A stretch of DNA of 64,000 bases, from the NCBI RefSeq assembly GCF_000239695.1, contig NZ_JH470339.1:89184-153183 (forward strand), read 5' to 3'. The notes beneath the pieces were generated by a model that was not told the origin of the DNA, ran no database searches, and saw only the letters and a list, made by a program, of their open reading frames with translations. The stretch comes from Actinomyces graevenitzii C83. Its GTDB lineage: Bacteria > Actinomycetota > Actinomycetes > Actinomycetales > Actinomycetaceae. The position numbers and the translations under genes were made by a program. Shown in pieces: positions 60,198 to 64,000 of the stretch (positions are counted from its first letter, which is position 1; every line of letters begins with the position of its first letter).

Positions 60198-60251
60198 GTA
60201 GCAAAGCCCATTTATAGTCGCGTATTTAGTAAGCGCGTGTGAATGGAGCGA

Positions 60252-60286
60252 CGGCGCCCCGGGAGTCAGTCCCGGGGCGCCGTTTT
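60252..60286 (+). terminator. Terminator after guaA
   Basis: Perfect 13-pair GC-rich stem (60252-60264 with 60270-60282), five-base loop, then TTTT. It marks the end of normal-composition DNA. Confidence 0.92.
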
Positions 60287-60394
60287 GTTTTAAGCTATAA
60301 ATAGTCTTTATGTATAGTCCGATTGATAGGTTAATAACTAAACCTGTGCTGGCCATTTTTGAGAACTTTCTAGGCAAAATCCATATAAATCGTC

Positions 60395-60422
60395 TTGCGT
60401 TGATGCTCGTATAGGTTATTAT
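60395..60422 (+). promoter_or_regulatory. Promoter of the AT-rich gene pair
   Basis: TTGCGT at 60395-60400 and TATTAT at 60417-60422, spacer 16. The predicted start of transcription is about 18 bases before the ATG at 60447. Confidence 0.5.
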
Positions 60423-60446
60423 GAGTATGGTCAGTGGAAGTGCTCA

Positions 60447-61454
60447 ATGCTTGAGAACAAAGTAGATAGTTCTCTCCATTGGCAGGCTGAAGGCAAAGTT
60501 GCACGAAAGGTAGAAATAATGCCCACCAAATCTAAGACTAACGTGGATTGTGGCAAGATTTTACACAAGCTTCCAATGACGTTCGTTGCGGTTGATCTCG
60601 AAACTACGGGATTTAGCAATGATCAAAATGATATTATCGAAATTGCCGCTCTCAAAATTAAAGACGGTCAAATAGTCGATAAATTTGAAACATTAGTTAA
60701 CGTTGGTTATGGCCTAAAATCTGAAATCTCTGAGTTGACTGGCATTACCGATTCTATGCTTGAAAACGCTCCTTCTATCTATGCTGTGATCCCAAAATTT
60801 GAAAATTTTGCAAAAGACTCACTTCTGTTGGCTCACAATGCTTCATTCGATGTAGACTTCCTTTATTGTGCGTATAAAAAAGTTTTAGATAAACCTCTTA
60901 CTAATGACTATGTTGATACGATAAGTGTAGCGAGGCGCGTATTTACTGGTTCGAGAACGCTGAGTGCCATGTGCAAATATCTTGGTGTTACTAATAAGTC
61001 TGCGCATCGAGCTGCTTCTGATATAGCTGCCACGGTTGAATGTTATTTTCTAATGCGGAGAATAGTCATCGATGAATATGGTAGCGAGGCTGAGTATGAA
61101 AAAACATTCAACAGTAAAGGGAGTTCCTCGAAGGTTAAGGCTAAGGAAATTATTGCCAAGCCCGAAGCTATTGACGAAAATAGCCCCCTTTTTGGGAAAT
61201 ATTGTGCGTTTACCGGGAAAATTACTTCGATGTCCAAAAGAGAAGCGATGCAGCTTCTAAAAAATATTGGCGGGGAACCTCAGGATAGTGTAACCCAGCA
61301 AACCGATTATCTGATTATCGGCGGTAATGGTTTTAATAACAAAAAACAAAAGAGGTCAAAGAATATAGAAAAAGCTGAGGCTAATCGGAGTAAAGGTATC
61401 AACACTCAAACCATATCTGAGGGTATCTTCTTTGAATTGCTTGAGGGTAGGTAG
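60447..61454 (+). CDS. DEDDh exonuclease with C-terminal BRCT domain
   Basis: 335 residues, AT-rich. Residues about 40-210 are a PolC/epsilon-like DEDDh exonuclease: Exo I AVDLETTGFSNDQNDIIEIA, then ELTGITDSMLENAPS, Exo II LLAHNASFDVDFLY, and Exo III AHRAASDIAATVECYF with the His and Asp. Residues about 250-300 are a BRCT domain of the DNA-ligase type: FGKYCAFTGKITSMSKREA, then LLKNIGGEPQDSVTQQTDYL. A basic tail follows. The combination suggests DNA ends or nicks as target. Start at 60447 fits a GGAAG site and the predicted promoter; the ATG at 60519 with GAAAGG is an alternative. Base composition departs sharply from guaA, suggesting transfer. Confidence 0.88.
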   Translation: MLENKVDSSLHWQAEGKVARKVEIMPTKSKTNVDCGKILHKLPMTFVAVDLETTGFSNDQNDIIEIAALKIKDGQIVDKFETLVNVGYGLKSEISELTGITDSMLENAPSIYAVIPKFENFAKDSLLLAHNASFDVDFLYCAYKKVLDKPLTNDYVDTISVARRVFTGSRTLSAMCKYLGVTNKSAHRAASDIAATVECYFLMRRIVIDEYGSEAEYEKTFNSKGSSSKVKAKEIIAKPEAIDENSPLFGKYCAFTGKITSMSKREAMQLLKNIGGEPQDSVTQQTDYLIIGGNGFNNKKQKRSKNIEKAEANRSKGINTQTISEGIFFELLEGR

Positions 61455-61517
61455 AATTACCTCAGGATGATTTGTGAGCCCTTTGTTTGGTGATTTAAGT
61501 TCTGAATTGATGTCTCT

Positions 61518-62462
61518 ATGGAAAACAAAAATTGTAACGACTCTCCTGTATTCTTTCCATATTATGTTAATCAACCTAGGCTTATTGACCTATATGCCCT
61601 ATTGAATGGGGGCTATCCTGAATATGAAGAGATTCAGACTTCCAGTAATGAAGAAAGAAAGCATTCTGGAAAAGCGGGTGCCCAAGTGAAGGGTAATGGT
61701 TTTAAAATCCTTAACCTTGGCGGTGAGTTGTCTGGATCGTTTGAAACTAGTAAAGGAATCCACTCATCTTCGACTGCGAGGCGGGTTCATACCGTAACTT
61801 CTATGCTTTCTCTTGCGTTGGGTGCTATGTCGGAGAGAAAGCTTATTCGAAGCTTGAATGACTGTAAAGCGGGCTGCTTTGTAGTAGAGCCGGTAAAGTT
61901 GAAGGTTAATTCAATGAAATTATTGTTTTCGGAGGTGGAGAATATTGTTGAGCTAATTAGAAGTGCGCAAGGGTTATCTAATGAGGTAGATACTTCTAAT
62001 AAACAAAATAGAAAAGGTAGGTCTAATGGGCGAAATAACTCAAATAAAGCTGAGTTCGATGGAGTTTTAAGAGAAGTAAACAGGTTCTCAAAGTTTATTG
62101 GTGAATTGGCTGGTAGTCAAGAGGTTATTTGTCAGCGAGAGAATGCTGTATTAGTCGGTAATATAAGCGATGATTGTTTTTACCAGTCCTCCATTAGTGA
62201 TTTGATCGATACGGATTTCAAGTGTCTCGCGCAAGTACGTAGAATCTTTCCTGAGGGTACTCGGTTGATGAAAAATAGTATTCTGTCTAAACTTCGTGAT
62301 CAGAATATGGTGGATAGTATTGTTGGCCCGTTCTCTGATTTAATAAAAGGGGATATGTTTAGCCCGAATGCTACGGTTGTGGCGGAAATAACTGGAACGC
62401 CTGTCTATGAGTTAGAAATTGTTGCTCTATATCAAGATACTCCATTGAATGAATCTAAGTGA
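61518..62462 (+). CDS. DUF6414-like protein of unknown function
   Basis: 314 residues, AT-rich, 63 bases after the exonuclease gene. I recognise only a general resemblance to DUF6414 proteins: an N-terminal YYVNQPRLIDLYALLNGGYP, a Gly/Ser-rich segment (GKAGAQVKGNGFKILNLGGE), TARRVHTVTSMLSLALGAMSE, and a C-terminal half with KCLAQVRRIFPEGTRLM and VAEITGTPVYELEIVALYQ. No signal, helix or catalytic motif is visible. A basic, Asn/Lys-rich linker (KQNRKGRSNGRNN) splits two parts. No ribosome site is clear, so coupling with the upstream gene is possible. Function unknown. Confidence 0.78.
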   Translation: MENKNCNDSPVFFPYYVNQPRLIDLYALLNGGYPEYEEIQTSSNEERKHSGKAGAQVKGNGFKILNLGGELSGSFETSKGIHSSSTARRVHTVTSMLSLALGAMSERKLIRSLNDCKAGCFVVEPVKLKVNSMKLLFSEVENIVELIRSAQGLSNEVDTSNKQNRKGRSNGRNNSNKAEFDGVLREVNRFSKFIGELAGSQEVICQRENAVLVGNISDDCFYQSSISDLIDTDFKCLAQVRRIFPEGTRLMKNSILSKLRDQNMVDSIVGPFSDLIKGDMFSPNATVVAEITGTPVYELEIVALYQDTPLNESK

Positions 62463-62704
62463 GATAATATAATGTGCGATTATTGTTCAAACTCAGAATA
62501 TTTCTGAGGTGTTCATAAATCGCATAGATTATTCTTATAAAAGTTACACGTGTCGGTTTGTCACTACACATGCAACATGGTTAGAGCAAATCATCTGGAA
62601 ACTGACTATGTCAAAAAAAACTTCACTTATGGGCGGATGTGTAACTCAAATGCAGGATGGAAACCGTAGCTAGATGAATTTATCGAGGAGGCTCTTACTT
62701 TAAT
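62463..62704. other. AT-rich gap before the IS nest
   Basis: 242 bases. A clear small hairpin, CTCAGAA-TAT-TTCTGAG near 62,493-62,509, is nested inside an outer TGCGAT/ATCGCA dyad and could terminate the gene pair. No ORF. Confidence 0.5.
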
Positions 62705-63046
62705 GGCTCTTCATAATTGAGGGTGTAGTTGGGGTCTGAAGCCGCCTGTTTCGAGGAGTGCTCGGGTGATGTAGTTGGTGAGGTTTCGCAAACCCGAGGG
62801 CACAGCCGCCTAGGTGTTCAAGGCGGCCATTGATGGCTTCGGTAGGGTCATTGCTGGTGTGGGGGTGGTCGAAGTAGGCCAGGATGCCCCTGGATCGGCG
62901 TTTGAGTGTCCTGCCCAGCGTGACGATCTCCGTGAGGGAGCGAGGGACACCCGCGCCGATGGTGAAGTTATTGCCCGGTGCGCCTGCGGCACTCGCCGAG
63001 AGCATCCCCGGCAAGGTGTACGACGTGGAAGGGGTCCATGACGCTG
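62705..63046 (-). mobile_element. Broken ISL3-family insertion sequence
   Basis: The 3' end of an ISL3 element. It has the terminal repeat beginning GGCTCTTCATAATTGAGGGT at 62705, identical to that at 63523. The coding part is on the minus strand. The 5' half is missing, cut off at about 63046-63060, where IS30-type sequence begins. Confidence 0.8.
62711..63046 (-). pseudogene. ISL3 transposase remnant
   Basis: Minus-strand reading: VMDPFHVVHLAGDALGECRR (region of a catalytic Asp), then a stop after TGQ; further on RSLTEIVTLGRTLKRRSRG and ILAYFDHPHTSNDPTEAING with the catalytic Glu. A single-base insertion near 62,792 shifts the frame after LGGCALGF; in the correct frame NLTNYITRALLETGGFRPQL follows and ends at a stop inside the terminal repeat. 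At least one stop, one internal deletion and one frameshift, so it is dead. Confidence 0.85.
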
Positions 63047-63092
63047 GATTCTAGTGGTGGTTGCAACACGGTCTGATTGATTGGAGTGTGTT

Positions 63093-63522
63093 GTGGCTAA
63101 TCTAGGGCGTGTTTATGACGGGGTGGAATACCCCTTGCGTCACGAAGCTTGTAAAGCTAGGCATCGTGCTTATGTACAAGCTCTTGCTGAGGGTTTGAAC
63201 TTTACCCAAGCAGCCCACGCGGTAGGTGTTTCAAAACGTACGGGCAAGGTATGGCGTAACGGTAGAACGCGTTCAAGTGGTAGGTGTGAGCGTGCCAGTA
63301 TCGCTGCGCAAGCTGACTGGTACCGTCTGTACATGAACTGTCGTCCTGGCCAGGTAAACAAACGATTTTTGTCTTTAAAAGAACGGATGCTTATCGCTGA
63401 CTGGCACAGGCAGGGTATCTCGATGCGTCAGATAGCCCAGCGTTTAGGGCGTTCTGTTTCTACCGTGAGCAGGGAACTAGCCCGCAATAGCATCACGCGT
63501 GGCTCTTATAGCCCGTATATCG
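63093..63522 (+). pseudogene. IS30-family transposase fragment
   Basis: N-terminal part of an IS30 transposase: NFTQAAHAVGVSKRTGKVWR and FLSLKERMLIADWHRQGISM followed by RQIAQRLGRSVSTVSRELAR, the helix-turn-helix typical of the family. The reading stops matching after SYSPY at 63522, where the ISL3 terminal repeat begins; the DDE catalytic domain is lost. The left end (GGTGGTTGCAACAC near 63056) looks like an IS30 terminal repeat that sits inside the broken ISL3. So IS30 first inserted in an ISL3, then a second ISL3 inserted in IS30. Confidence 0.85.
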
Positions 63523-64000
63523 GGCTCTTCATAATTGAGGGTGTGGGGGTGGTATGCGGGGTTCGGCGTGTCGTGGCCGGGTAGGGGTCGAGGTCTTCCG
63601 ATGATGGGGGTTCCTACACCGTCCATCCGAAAGACCTCGACATGCCTAATACTACCTTTGATCGCCCTGACCTGAGCACCTTCACACGCCTGGATGACCT
63701 GGGCCTGGAAGTGACGGGCCAGCGTGTAGGAGGCGATCGGACCATCTTGGCCTGCAAGGTAGTGGGTGAGGACCGGTGGTGCCGACAGTGTGGGGGCGAA
63801 GGCGTCGTACGCGACACGGTGATCAGGCGCTTGGCTCACGTAGCCTACGGGTGGCACCCCACGATCTTGCACGTGAGCGTGCGCCGCTACCGCTGCCAGA
63901 CGTGTGCTCACGTGTGGCGTCAAAACATGAGCCAAGCGGCCGATCCACGCGCCAAGCTCTCACACTCGGCGGTGCGCTGGGCGCTGGTGGGCCTGGTGGT
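63523..64000 (+). mobile_element. ISL3-family insertion sequence, 5' part
   Basis: Begins with the terminal repeat at 63523-63544 (same bases as at 62705), 98 bases of leader and a transposase gene that runs off the end of the window. It interrupts the IS30 transposase. Confidence 0.85.
63642..64000 (+). CDS. ISL3-family transposase (N-terminal part, runs off the window)
   Basis: Start ATG at 63642; 119 codons stay open to the last base. N-terminal MPNTTFDRPDLSTFTRLDDL, then a zinc-binding domain with WCRQCGGEG and YRCQTCAHVWRQ, followed by helices (KLSHSAVRWALVGLVV). These are typical of ISL3 transposases. The sequence up to the window edge shows no damage, so this copy may be active. Confidence 0.9.
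   Translation, partial: MPNTTFDRPDLSTFTRLDDLGLEVTGQRVGGDRTILACKVVGEDRWCRQCGGEGVVRDTVIRRLAHVAYGWHPTILHVSVRRYRCQTCAHVWRQNMSQAADPRAKLSHSAVRWALVGLV

Overview
The window looks like a chromosomal segment of an actinobacterium, most likely an Actinomycetaceae relative (inference). Supporting signs are a high but not extreme GC content, frequent GTG starts, an actinobacterial SdhC-type succinate dehydrogenase, a THUMP-like methyltransferase, an HPr lacking the regulatory serine, and an inositol cluster that uses a Cgl0159-type aldolase.

Region 1 (1-20,600) is mostly housekeeping. It starts with the 3' part of glmS, an acpS-nnrD fusion, alr, tsaE, an unknown membrane protein, tsaB and rimI. Next come sdhCAB and then tsaD, so the tRNA t6A genes are split by the sdh operon. 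A two-gene heterodimeric ABC exporter, a Tat-exported protein of unknown function, a methyltransferase, groES with a CIRCE operator and guaB follow.

Region 2 (20,600-27,900) is an expanded tandem array on the minus strand. Five paralogous lipoprotein genes each overlap the start of a secreted PKD-domain gene. Two of the PKD genes are intact and three are reduced to internally deleted remnants. A duplicated leader with a short ORF lies at the upstream end. Several short degenerate repeats flank the array.

Region 3 (27,900-35,050) holds a DEDDh exonuclease, ptsH, an RNase HI with a long heptad-repeat tail, ackA-pta for acetate/acetyl-CoA interconversion, and a TauE/SafE-type transporter.

Region 4 (35,050-58,100) is a large myo-inositol catabolic locus: a decayed TIM-barrel isomerase, iolE, a sugar-porter transporter, three Gfo/Idh/MocA oxidoreductases (one with a degraded active-site motif), two divergent LacI regulators, a transaldolase-like gene, a GntR regulator, iolC, a Cgl0159-type aldolase, iolB, iolD, iolA, a second MFS transporter and a zinc alcohol dehydrogenase. 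Together these cover uptake, oxidation (IolG), dehydration (IolE), ring opening (IolD), isomerisation (IolB), phosphorylation (IolC), aldol cleavage and semialdehyde oxidation (IolA). A dyad TTTGT-N4-ACAAA recurs upstream of iolC, iolA, iolD, the transaldolase-like gene and one Gfo/Idh gene, and is a candidate GntR operator. A second palindrome, GAAACGTTTC, lies upstream of iolE and of a small two-TM membrane protein, and is a candidate LacI operator.

Region 5 (58,100-64,000) begins with guaA and then changes abruptly to AT-rich DNA. This carries a DEDDh exonuclease-BRCT protein followed by a DUF6414-like protein of unknown function. The window ends in nested insertion sequences: a broken ISL3 copy, an IS30 fragment, and a second ISL3 copy inserted into it. 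The AT-rich gene pair beside the IS nest is the best candidate for an undescribed system, and the lipoprotein/PKD array is the second.
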